Assembly: GCA_017517135.1 (NCBI GenBank)
Contig: JAFXAK010000016.1
Location: 21,558 to 85,557 of the forward strand
Length of the DNA stretch: 64,000 nucleotides
Direction: 5' to 3'
From: Clostridia bacterium
Lineage (GTDB): Bacteria > Bacillota > Clostridia > Oscillospirales > Acutalibacteraceae
Each line of letters begins with the position of its first letter. The first letter of the stretch is position 1. Below are positions 26,268 to 34,370 of this stretch, piece after piece. The notes below the pieces were generated by a model. The model was not told the DNA's origin and did not search any database. It was given only the letters and a program-made list of their open reading frames with translations. Made by a program: the position numbers and the translations under genes.

Positions 26268-26825
26268 ATGGATAACGGTGCAAGTAGCTACCGCCGTTTC
26301 CTTGATGGTGATGACAAAGGCTTAGCGGAAATTGTAAGGGATTACAGAGACGGGTTGACACTTTATCTTAACGGTATCGTAAACAATATATGCGTAGCTG
26401 AAGAGCTGATGGAAGAAACCTTTTTTAAGCTCATAACAAAAAAGCCGAGGTTCAATGCGAAATACTCGTTCAAAACATGGCTTTATACCATCGGGCGAAA
26501 TGCAGCGATTGATTATCTCAGACACAATACAAAACATACGGACACATCCTTTGATGATTTGGAGAAATATATTCAGGATGAATATGATTTAGAAAAGCTC
26601 TATATCGTAGAAGAAGATAAAATTGCTGTACACAGAGCATTGAAGAAGTTACATCCCGAATACAGACAAATCCTTTGGCTGCTCTATTTTGATGGTATGA
26701 GCAATTGCGAGGCTGCAGTAGTTATGAAAAAAAATACCCGTCAGATAAAAAACCTCGTTTACCGTGCAAAAAGTGCTTTGAAATCAGAACTTGACAAGGA
26801 GGGCTTTGTTTATGAAAAACTATGA
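26268..26825 (+). CDS. ECF-type sigma factor
   Basis: 185 residues from the ATG after AAAGGAG. Region 2 (about 20-90) contains AEELMEETFFKLITKKP and the region-2.4 phrase FKTWLYTIGRNAAIDYLR; region 4 (about 125-180) contains LHPEYRQILWLLYFDGMSN and the HTH-like VVMKKNTRQIKNLVYRAKSALK. It directs RNA polymerase to a small regulon, probably envelope stress. Its stop codon overlaps the next gene by 14 bp, the usual layout for a sigma factor and its membrane-bound partner. I could not name its own promoter. Confidence 0.9.
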   Translation: MDNGASSYRRFLDGDDKGLAEIVRDYRDGLTLYLNGIVNNICVAEELMEETFFKLITKKPRFNAKYSFKTWLYTIGRNAAIDYLRHNTKHTDTSFDDLEKYIQDEYDLEKLYIVEEDKIAVHRALKKLHPEYRQILWLLYFDGMSNCEAAVVMKKNTRQIKNLVYRAKSALKSELDKEGFVYEKL

Positions 26826-27672
26826 CGAATTAACAAATAATCTGCTCGAACGAAGAGACCGTTACATTGCAGAGCAAAAGAAGAAAAGAAAAAGAGTGAT
26901 TGGTGTAACAGCCTCACTGTCGTGCATCTGCCTTGTTGCACTGCTCGGCTTCGGCATGTGGCAGGTCGGGCTATTCAACAGCAAACCGCCTGTTACCTCA
27001 GATGAAGCTACCACTAACGGCAAAAATGCTTATGTTACCCCCGTAGAACCGGACAACACTCAGACAACACAACCGGACAACACTCAGACAACACAACCCG
27101 TCAATAATGAAAATCAGACAGATATAACACAAAATGATGATCCTGCAAGAATTATGTGGGTAATAAACAGGGTTGAAGGTCAGTTAGGTGCAGCAAAATT
27201 GAATTTCAGTACTGATAAATACTACTCTGAAACAAAAACACTCACAGACATTGCTGATTATCTCGGAAAAGATATGTCAAACCTTCAAGCAGCTATATCA
27301 CAGGGATTTAAGTTTCTGGGAAGGTATGAAACGGATTTCTACTATGAGTTGGACGGGAAACTTGCTTACGACAGTTGTGCTTTCGGTTATGAAAAAAACG
27401 ATCAGCAGATAACAATTAATGTAAGTAAAATCGGTGTTCCGTATGATTGCATATATGTACTGAATAACCCTACTGTATCAAACTTAAACGGTGTTGAAGT
27501 CACAATAGGCGGTATCTATAAAACCGATAATTCCGGGTATTGTGATCTTGTGTTTGCAGATTTCTCTCACGCAGGAAAACAATACAGAGTAAGTGTCAGA
27601 AATATTCCTTCTGACGGTGACAAGGATGCATTTGTTTTGATTGCCGAAATTATTTATGAAATAACGAAGTAA
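26812..27672 (+). CDS. Membrane protein, probable anti-sigma partner
   Basis: 286 residues, start after AAGGAGGG inside the end of the sigma gene. A short charged cytoplasmic N-terminus (1-30, rich in Lys/Arg) is followed by one membrane helix (about 31-56), then an extracytoplasmic part. A linker has an exact 24-bp tandem repeat coding DNTQTTQP twice (about 27051-27098). The outer domain (about 105-286) is not recognised. Translational coupling and topology suggest it holds the sigma factor inactive; no zinc HXXXCXXC motif is seen. The role is inferred from layout. Confidence 0.7.
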   Translation: MKNYDELTNNLLERRDRYIAEQKKKRKRVIGVTASLSCICLVALLGFGMWQVGLFNSKPPVTSDEATTNGKNAYVTPVEPDNTQTTQPDNTQTTQPVNNENQTDITQNDDPARIMWVINRVEGQLGAAKLNFSTDKYYSETKTLTDIADYLGKDMSNLQAAISQGFKFLGRYETDFYYELDGKLAYDSCAFGYEKNDQQITINVSKIGVPYDCIYVLNNPTVSNLNGVEVTIGGIYKTDNSGYCDLVFADFSHAGKQYRVSVRNIPSDGDKDAFVLIAEIIYEITK

Positions 27673-27686
27673 ATACGATAACAAGA

Positions 27687-27735
27687 GAGGCAGTATCAGA
27701 CATCGTAACAGATGTTTTGATACTGCCCCTTGCAT
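27687..27735. terminator. Weak terminator-like hairpin
   Basis: GGCAGTATCA pairs with TGATACTGCC (inner ACATC/GATGT too); only a short T-rich tail. It lies between convergent genes. Confidence 0.5.
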
Positions 27736-27803
27736 ACTATCCTCAAATTCCCCATAGAAAATATCACGAAAATTTGAATGCTTTTTTTCTTATATTAAAT
27801 TTT

Positions 27804-28778
27804 TCAATCACCGAAAAATTCTGCTATCGCATCAAGATATTTTTCCATAACATCGTTTGTGCTCATATAAATCTCGTGCTTTGTTTTTTCGGTTTTTATC
27901 ATTTTTGCAGTAGGTACCATAGCTACAAATTCGTCCTGCTTGTCGTTCATTACGAGCTTATCGTTCTCTGCCTGGAAGAGAAGAATGTCTGCTTTTATAT
28001 TTTTGTTTCTGTCCTTGTCAAGATTTCTGAAGCTTACCTCGGCTGCCTGCTTTACCCAGCCGGCTGTGGGAGAAGAGTTCTGAAAGTGACGGTCGTTGCA
28101 TCTTTTTGTGTGTGCATATGTAAATCTCTCACGGCTTGTGTCCGAGGAATCCTCAAAGGCTCTGTCCTTATTAAACTCAGAGCTGCCGAGCAGCATAGCT
28201 TTAAGACCTAACTTACACAAAACAGAAGCCGCCGCAGAGGCAACAGAAATGGGCAGTCCCATTGTTATCGGCATTATCATAGGTGAAGAAAGAACTGCTT
28301 TACCGAATACCTCGGGATATGTCTGCAGATACTGTACGGCTATCGCTCCGCCCATTGAGTGCGAATACAAATATAATGGCGTGTTGCCGCTCTGAGGAAC
28401 TACTATATCCTTAACAAAGCAGTTGAGGTCTTCAACATAGTCCGAAAAACGCTCTATATGTGTGCTTTCAAATACTTTCACATCTCTGTGGGAATTGCCG
28501 TGTCCTCTGTTATCAAAGGTAAACACCGAAAAGCCCATCTGTATATAGTAATACACCATTTCACGGTACTTTTCACAAAATTCCGTAAAGCCGTGCACCA
28601 TCACAACACAAGCCCTTGCTTCGTCGGATACATAGTTTTCGTAATAAAGCTTTTTACCGTCAAAGCCGTTGAAAAAGCCCTGTGTGCGTCTTTCCTCAAG
28701 GTAAGGCTCAACTTTAGTCTGCATAGTACTGATAAAGTCCGCTTCGTTTATAAGCTCGATTTTTGTTTTAATTGCCAC
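27804..28778 (-). CDS. Alpha/beta hydrolase, lysophospholipase/monoacylglycerol lipase type
   Basis: 324 residues. Canonical fold: MVHGFTE (oxyanion region, 60-66), FDNRGHGNS (88-96), nucleophile SHSMGG (Ser 141), acid in FQAENDKLV, and final His in KTKHEIYMS. The phrase set matches the PldB-like Serine aminopeptidase S33 group, which cleaves lysolipids and monoglycerides. No signal peptide, so cytoplasmic. It starts with GTG at 28778 behind a GGGGGTG stretch; no nearby ATG is better. The promoter is at 28806-28834. Several other ester- or lipid-type hydrolase genes lie within 4 kb. Confidence 0.87.
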   Translation of the reverse strand: MAIKTKIELINEADFISTMQTKVEPYLEERRTQGFFNGFDGKKLYYENYVSDEARACVVMVHGFTEFCEKYREMVYYYIQMGFSVFTFDNRGHGNSHRDVKVFESTHIERFSDYVEDLNCFVKDIVVPQSGNTPLYLYSHSMGGAIAVQYLQTYPEVFGKAVLSSPMIMPITMGLPISVASAAASVLCKLGLKAMLLGSSEFNKDRAFEDSSDTSRERFTYAHTKRCNDRHFQNSSPTAGWVKQAAEVSFRNLDKDRNKNIKADILLFQAENDKLVMNDKQDEFVAMVPTAKMIKTEKTKHEIYMSTNDVMEKYLDAIAEFFGD

Positions 28779-28805
28779 AATAACACCCCCGTATGATTTA
28801 CTCTT

Positions 28806-28834
28806 ATTTTAACATTTAAGGAAAAATTTTTCAA
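28806..28834 (-). promoter_or_regulatory. Promoter of the alpha/beta hydrolase gene
   Basis: On the minus strand TTGAAA (28829-28834), 17-bp spacer, TAAAAT (28806-28811). Confidence 0.65.
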
Positions 28835-28851
28835 TATTAAAAAAATTTATG

Positions 28852-28880
28852 TTTACTGTGACGAAAAAGTGTGCTAACAT
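28852..28880 (+). promoter_or_regulatory. Promoter of the acyltransferase-like/SGNH operon
   Basis: TTTACT (28852-28857), 17-bp spacer, TAACAT (28875-28880). Confidence 0.55.
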
Positions 28881-28939
28881 AGGGTGATGGTAGTAATCCG
28901 AACCATGCCTATATATGTATAAAAAAGGAGATTTCTTTT

Positions 28940-29860
28940 ATGAAACATTATAATCAGTTCTTTGCAGATTTTATGTCCCGCTACAGCTACCCCGAAATTG
29001 CGGTTGAAACCTTTTCAAGGGTGTTAAAGCGTCTTGACGATGAAAAGGATTTCGGCGATAAAATAGACGAGCTTGTTACTGCCTATATGAATCCCGAAAA
29101 CGAGGAGCTTGGTCCCTTCCTTGACAAGGTTACCGAGCTTTCAAAGGAATATAACGAAAACGAATACACAATGCATTTCATCTTCCTGCTTCTGTGTACA
29201 CCTATCCTCAAAGAAAACTACGAAAAAGCAGGTATCCCTGAGTATCTGTACTGGGACACAATGGACGACCTTCGCTGCAAGCTCAAAGAATGTATTGACT
29301 GTGAAGAGGTTGCAGGTACCTTTGTTGCAGGCTGGTTCAACGGCTTTTTCAAGCTCGAACGCTTTGCTTACGGCAGATTCCAGTATGAAATTTCAGACTG
29401 CCGCACCGAAAAAGACTATGTTCTCTCCTGCGGCAAGGTTGTGAAAGACGGAGATACATACATAGGCTTCCATATCCCCTCCTCGGGCATTCCGCTTACA
29501 GACGATGTGAGACTCGACTCCTATAAAAAAGCATATCAGGCATATAAGCACCTTTTCCCCGACGGTATTGTGATTTTCGGCTGCGGCTCATGGCTTTTAT
29601 ATCCCCCGCACTACGATTTCCTCCCCGAAAACAGCAACATTCTCAAGTTTATGTCTGACTTTGAGATAGTAAAATACAAATCAAAGGATGAATTCAGCGA
29701 CGGCTGGAGAGTTTTTGCTAAGGACTCCGATTTACCCATCGATCAGCTCCCCCGCAACACCTCTCTCAGACGCGCCTTTGCAGACTGGCTTCAGGCAGGC
29801 AACAAAACAGGCGACGGCTTCGGTCTTATAGCCTTTGACGGCGAAAAGATTTTACGATAA
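28940..29860 (+). CDS. Acyltransferase-like protein (DUF5596 type)
   Basis: 306 residues, start after AAGGAG. An all-helical N-terminal half (about 1-130) is followed by an alpha/beta half with HIPSSGIPL, FPDGIVIFGCGSWLLYPP and NTSLRRAFADW. This looks like the two-domain family with an N-terminal acyltransferase-like domain and a GNAT-like C-terminal domain described under DUF5596; I am moderately sure. No signal or membrane segment. It precedes the SGNH hydrolase by 24 bp, so both are probably made together, suggesting a pair that adds and removes acyl groups. That link is inference. Confidence 0.55.
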   Translation: MKHYNQFFADFMSRYSYPEIAVETFSRVLKRLDDEKDFGDKIDELVTAYMNPENEELGPFLDKVTELSKEYNENEYTMHFIFLLLCTPILKENYEKAGIPEYLYWDTMDDLRCKLKECIDCEEVAGTFVAGWFNGFFKLERFAYGRFQYEISDCRTEKDYVLSCGKVVKDGDTYIGFHIPSSGIPLTDDVRLDSYKKAYQAYKHLFPDGIVIFGCGSWLLYPPHYDFLPENSNILKFMSDFEIVKYKSKDEFSDGWRVFAKDSDLPIDQLPRNTSLRRAFADWLQAGNKTGDGFGLIAFDGEKILR

Positions 29861-29884
29861 GTAATACAGTAAAGGAGAATACTT

Positions 29885-30505
29885 ATGAAGACTATAGTTT
29901 TTCAGGGCGACTCAATAACCGATGTCGGAAGAAACCGCGATAATATAATGGAGCCGGGTATGGGCTATCCCCTGCTCGTTTCCGCTGAGCTGGGCTTCAG
30001 ATTTCCGGGAGAATACAAATTTATAAATGAGGGTGTCAGCGGTGACAGAGTTGTTGATGTCTATGCAAGAATACGCCGCGATATAATAAACAACAATCCC
30101 GATATTCTCACCATTCTTATCGGTGTAAATGATGTGTGGCACGAATTGGGCGAGGAGCCTAACGGTGTTGACAATGAAAAGTACTTCAAGGTATACTGCG
30201 ATTTAATCGAAGAGGTAAAAAGAATGTGTCCGCAATGTGAAATTTATATTCTTGAGCCCTTTGTTCTCAAAGCAAGTGCAACTGCCTCAAAATGGGATAT
30301 TTTCAGCCGTGAGGTTGCAAAGAGAGCTGAATCTGCAAAGAAATGTGCAGAAAAATTCTCTCTTACATTCATTCCTTTACAGGAGGATTTCAACAAGGCC
30401 TGCGAGAAAGCACCCGCTTCCTATTGGCTGGGTGACGGTGTTCACCCCACCTTTGCAGGTCATGAGCTTATTGCTAAAAAGCTTATTGAAAATATCTGTA
30501 AATAA
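29885..30505 (+). CDS. SGNH/GDSL-type esterase
   Basis: 206 residues, start after AAAGGAG. The four blocks are complete: VFQGDSITD (Ser 10), GVSGDRV (Gly), IGVNDVW (Asn) and DGVHPTFAGH (Asp 184, His 187). No signal peptide, so intracellular. Enzymes of this type remove acetyl or acyl groups from carbohydrates and lipids. It shares a transcript with the acyltransferase-like gene and lies just before the ceramidase-like gene, which has its own promoter. Confidence 0.9.
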   Translation: MKTIVFQGDSITDVGRNRDNIMEPGMGYPLLVSAELGFRFPGEYKFINEGVSGDRVVDVYARIRRDIINNNPDILTILIGVNDVWHELGEEPNGVDNEKYFKVYCDLIEEVKRMCPQCEIYILEPFVLKASATASKWDIFSREVAKRAESAKKCAEKFSLTFIPLQEDFNKACEKAPASYWLGDGVHPTFAGHELIAKKLIENICK

Positions 30506-30508
30506 AAA

Positions 30509-30536
30509 TTGCATTTTAAAATAATTGTGTTATAAT
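30509..30536 (+). promoter_or_regulatory. Promoter of the ceramidase-like gene
   Basis: TTGCAT (30509-30514), 16-bp spacer, TATAAT (30531-30536). Confidence 0.75.
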
Positions 30537-30570
30537 AGAAAAGTAAAATTTTAACTTGGAGTGAAATAAA

Positions 30571-32427
30571 ATGAAAAAGTTTATTGCTGTTCTCCTTTGT
30601 ATGAGCATGCTTTTCGCTTGTTCTTTCGTTGCAGTTTCTGCTGAAAGCACTGCCGAGCAGTCATATTCCTCTGTTATGGACTATGTTTCAGCCTGCAGCA
30701 GTACTGCAAACACACCCGCTGTCGCTCAGGAAACCGAAGAAAATACTGAAGTCAGCATCAACAATTCTCCCGCTATCCAGTTCAAGAGAATTTTTGCCAA
30801 GGCTCTCAACTGGTTAAGCAACCTCTTTATCAATGATGTGGTAGGCACCGCACTCAATCTTATAGTGCCCGATTCACCTGCCGTTAAGGATTATGAGGAT
30901 TTCAACATTGAAGAATACGGCAACTTCTATGCAGGTATGGATGAATTCCTTGACGAGCCCGCAGATAACGCTGTTTGGTCCTTAGGCTACGGCTCCGCTT
31001 CAATTATGCCCTTTGATTTCGGTGAAAAGGCATATGCAAAGGGGGCTTATATGCCCTACTATTTCGGCAACGAAATGCACGGTGAGGAAGAACTCAGAGT
31101 CCGTGCTGTTGTTCTTGACGATAACTCAGGCAGAGGCAAGGTTGTTTTCGCTGTTGTTGACGCTATGGGTATCTGCAATGACGATGTAAGAACAATCCGT
31201 GCCGCTTTAGCACAGCTTGCTAAGGAATACAATGTTGTAAGCATCAACATTTCCGCAACTCACATCCACTCGGGTATTGACTCTCAGGGTGTATGGACTG
31301 ATCCCGTAGGCGTACTTTTCAATAATGTTACAGCTATCAAGGACGAGGATGTAAAATACGGTGTTGACCGTACCTTCTTACAGGCTATGGTTGACGGTAC
31401 AAAGGAAGCAGTTGAAGAAGCTCTCAAGTCTATGACAAAGGGTAAGCTTTACTATTCAACAACTGATATCTCCGATTATGTCTGGGACCGTACAGCTCCC
31501 ATCTCAATCGACGAAAACCTTTATAAGCTTGAATTCATCCCCACAAAGGCTACTGCTACTCCCACAATTATTGCAAGCTTCGGCTGTCATCCCGAATCCG
31601 CAAGCTATGACTGGCAGGAAGACGACAAGTTCTCCGCAGACTTTGTTTGGTCAATGGAAGAGGTTATGAATGCCGCAGGCTATAACTTCATTTACATTCA
31701 GGGACAGGTATGTACAGCAACCTCCTCAAGAGGTCTTTCAAATGACGGAGTTGACACAAATGCACATTCAACTGCTGTCCGTTACGGCTATGAACTCGGC
31801 TACATCACTCTCACAATGAGCAACACAACCGCTGAAAGAATCAGAATCAATAACGCTACAGGCGACAAGCTCGGTGTTAAGGAATATGCAGACAAGGAAG
31901 AATATGCCGACTATACTGTATGGTATGAAGACCTTGAAACCGTTGAAAAGGTTGAGGTTGAGCCTCTTCTCAACATCACAATGGAGCAGTTCCCCATCAA
32001 GATTGAAAACAATATTGTAGCTCTTCTCGGCAAAACCTCTATTGCAGACAACCTTGTGCTCAAGGATGATTTCTTCGGCTACTACACAGTAACAGAGGTA
32101 GGCTATATGGAAATCGGTGATGTTCTCAAGGTTTACATAAGCCCCGGTGAAACCTTCGGTGAGCTTCTTGACGGCGGCGACGGTATTGAAGGCTTCCCCT
32201 ACAACTCCATCAGAGAAACAGTAGGCGAGAATACAATCGTATTCGATCTTATGAACGACGCTGCAGGCTATGTTGCAAACGATGCAAACTTTGTTCTTGC
32301 AGGCTTACAGTACAACGAAGCTGACGATGTATTCGACAGCGACACCTGGTGCCTCATCTCCTACGGCAAGCACACAGCAAGCACTCTTCTCAGCCACTTC
32401 TACGGACTTGTAGAGGCTAACAGCTGA
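30571..32427 (+). CDS. Secreted neutral/alkaline ceramidase-like hydrolase
   Basis: 618 residues. Signal peptide 1-24, then a low-complexity part and an aromatic helix (FKRIFAKALNWLSNLFIN, about 67-84). The catalytic region resembles the N-terminal domain of neutral ceramidases: YGSASIMPFDF, RVRAVVLDD, NISATHIHSG (zinc His) and FGCHPESASYDW ... FSADFVWSMEE. The serine motif of true ceramidases (GDVSP) is not seen; the matching place reads QGQVCTATSS, so the substrate may be another amide or ester. About 618 residues is in the usual family range. It acts outside the cell. Promoter at 30509, terminator at 32443. Confidence 0.72.
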   Translation: MKKFIAVLLCMSMLFACSFVAVSAESTAEQSYSSVMDYVSACSSTANTPAVAQETEENTEVSINNSPAIQFKRIFAKALNWLSNLFINDVVGTALNLIVPDSPAVKDYEDFNIEEYGNFYAGMDEFLDEPADNAVWSLGYGSASIMPFDFGEKAYAKGAYMPYYFGNEMHGEEELRVRAVVLDDNSGRGKVVFAVVDAMGICNDDVRTIRAALAQLAKEYNVVSINISATHIHSGIDSQGVWTDPVGVLFNNVTAIKDEDVKYGVDRTFLQAMVDGTKEAVEEALKSMTKGKLYYSTTDISDYVWDRTAPISIDENLYKLEFIPTKATATPTIIASFGCHPESASYDWQEDDKFSADFVWSMEEVMNAAGYNFIYIQGQVCTATSSRGLSNDGVDTNAHSTAVRYGYELGYITLTMSNTTAERIRINNATGDKLGVKEYADKEEYADYTVWYEDLETVEKVEVEPLLNITMEQFPIKIENNIVALLGKTSIADNLVLKDDFFGYYTVTEVGYMEIGDVLKVYISPGETFGELLDGGDGIEGFPYNSIRETVGENTIVFDLMNDAAGYVANDANFVLAGLQYNEADDVFDSDTWCLISYGKHTASTLLSHFYGLVEANS

Positions 32428-32442
32428 ATAAATATTTAACTA

Positions 32443-32480
32443 CGGCAGGATGTCAAAAAAAAGACATCCTGCTGTTTTTT
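32443..32480 (+). terminator. Terminator after the ceramidase-like gene
   Basis: A 12-bp stem (32443-32454 with 32463-32474, CAGGATGTC/GACATCCTG core) ends in TTTTTT. Confidence 0.85.
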
Positions 32481-32557
32481 ATGTTCAGAATTATTGACTT
32501 TTCTCAAAAAACTGATAACATAAAAATATACAATACTTTGAAAGCGGATATGACCAA

Positions 32558-33667
32558 ATGAATTATTCTGTTGATAAAACTTCCAAGAAAAGTGCATATA
32601 TTCAGCTTTATGAGCTGTTAAGACGCGATATCTGTAACGGGACTTATCCGTATGGGGCAAAGCTTCCCTCGAAGCGTATTCTTGCAGAGGAAACCTCTTT
32701 AAGTGTCATTACGGTAAGTCACGCTTATGAAATTCTCTGTGATGAGGGATATGTTGAGGCAAAGGAGAAAAGCGGATATTTTGTTTCCTATAAATCTCAG
32801 GATTTTTATTCGCACACGGAGACACAGGGCAGCTTTCAGCCAAAAAATCAGCAGCTTCATAATGCAAAAAGTGAATTTCCGTATTCCGTGCTTGCAAAAA
32901 CCATGCGCAAGGTAATGGCAGATTATTCGGACAGGCTTCTTGTAAAGTCCCCCAACCGCGGCTGCGCTCAGCTGCAGGGAGCTATATCGGCTTATCTTGC
33001 AAGAAGCAACGGTATACATGTCCGTCCCGAACAGATAATCATAGGCTCGGGAGCAGAATATCTGTATTCCCTGATTGTTCAGCTTCTGGGCAAGGAGAAT
33101 ATTTTTGCACTCGAAAATCCGTCTTATGACAAAATAAGACGGGTATATAAAGCCAACGGTGTTGAGTGCGATATGCTGAAAATGGGAAAGCACGGTATAA
33201 AAACCGAGGAGCTTGGAAGAACTGAAGCCCGTGTACTGCACATAACTCCGTTCAACAGCTTCCCCAGCGGTATCACGGCAAGCGCCACAAAACGGCAGGA
33301 ATATATATCCTGGGCAAAAAAACGCGGCGGCTTTATTATAGAGGACAATTTCGATTCGGAGCTTACCGTTTCAACAAAGAATGAAGACACCGTATTTTCT
33401 CTCTGCGATACTCCCTGTGTTATATATCTCAACACCTTTTCAAAGACAATAGCCCCCTCTATGCGTGCGGGCTATATGGTACTCCCCGAAAGTCTTTTGG
33501 AGGAATTTGAAAAGAAATTAGGCTTTTATTCCTGCACCCTGCCCGTATTTGAACAGCTCGTCCTCGCTGAACTCATAAATAACGGTGACTTTGAAAGACA
33601 TATAAACCGAACAAGAAGAAAACGCAGAAAAAACGGGATGCTGTTGAGAGAAAGCACCGTAAAATAA
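32558..33667 (+). pseudogene. MocR-type regulator (GntR domain plus aminotransferase domain), C-terminus missing
   Basis: 369 residues, while MocR proteins usually have about 460-480. The winged-helix GntR domain is intact (about 10-75: AYIQLYELLRRDICNGTYPY, LPSKRILAEETSLS). The PLP-dependent fold follows with IIGSGAEYLY, ALENPSYDK, IIEDNFDSE and the lysine motif YLNTFSKTIAPSMRAGYM. It breaks off shortly after FERHINRTRRKRRKN, where the small C-terminal domain should begin; translation of the following 170 bp in three frames shows no relic of it. Either a decayed gene or a shortened regulator that can still bind DNA. The STAND operon starts just after, so insertion-linked loss is possible. 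Confidence 0.7.
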
Positions 33668-33824
33668 GGACGAATCTAAAAAAAGAAAAAAAGTAAACGG
33701 AGCATTATCTTCGCTTGAAAAAAAAATTACATATATTATTTGCAGTATTGCGTATTCACCTCAAGCTTCAAGTATTATTTCAGCGCATTACAATTCAAGC
33801 AATTTGCATACACCCTGCCGTAAA

Positions 33825-33853
33825 TTGACTTTTGTTTGAGTTTATTCTATAAT
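33825..33853 (+). promoter_or_regulatory. Promoter of the membrane protein/STAND operon
   Basis: TTGACT (33825-33830), 17-bp spacer, TATAAT (33848-33853); a near-consensus site dedicated to the operon. Confidence 0.8.
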
Positions 33854-33879
33854 AATAAAAAAGGAAAGGGAGAAAATAT

Positions 33880-34356
33880 ATGTTGGATTTTTTCTGTAAT
33901 ATTTCATTGGGAGAATTTCAATGGACAGAGATTGTTTATGCTGTTGGCGGTTCTTTTATCGGTATTTTTGTTCCGTTGTTTATTGAAAAAAGAAAAGACC
34001 GCCGTCAGAAAAAAGAGGCACGAAAAAAATTGCTGTTCAGCCTGAACCGCGAGTTGGATTCTATATTACAACAGATTGAAGAAAACAAATCCGATATTTT
34101 TTCTTTCACAACCTTTGTGTGGCAATCAAGCATAGCAGCCGGCATGTTGCCGGATATGCTGGCTGATAAATCCATACAGGGTGAATTGCTGATAGAAATC
34201 TATTCTGAACTGTCACTGCTTCAGGAATTGCACAATGATTTTTGCCAATGCACCCAGGAGGAAAATCTGCAGGATATCTGGAACAGCATCACACAAAAGC
34301 GCAATGAAATATATACAAAAATAGCACAGTATCGTAATAGCAGTAATATTCGCTGA
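33880..34356 (+). CDS. Small one-helix membrane protein, partner of STAND NTPase
   Basis: 158 residues, start after GGAAAGGGAG. Residues about 18-36 (IVYAVGGSFIGIFVPLFIE) form one membrane helix, followed by a strongly basic patch (KRKDRRQKKEARKK) that should lie in the cytoplasm, then a helical domain with coiled-coil character (LNRELDSILQQIEENKSD and ITQKRNEIYTKIAQYRN). No known domain. Its stop lies 14 bp before the STAND gene, with no terminator between, so the two are one operon. A membrane-acting effector or anchor for the NTPase is a reasonable guess, not shown. Confidence 0.7.
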   Translation: MLDFFCNISLGEFQWTEIVYAVGGSFIGIFVPLFIEKRKDRRQKKEARKKLLFSLNRELDSILQQIEENKSDIFSFTTFVWQSSIAAGMLPDMLADKSIQGELLIEIYSELSLLQELHNDFCQCTQEENLQDIWNSITQKRNEIYTKIAQYRNSSNIR

Positions 34357-34370
34357 AAGAAGGTATTTTT

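Noticed and set aside
33669-33839. 57-codon frame after the MocR stop as its lost C-terminus
   Set aside because: Its translation shows no resemblance to the end of the aminotransferase fold.
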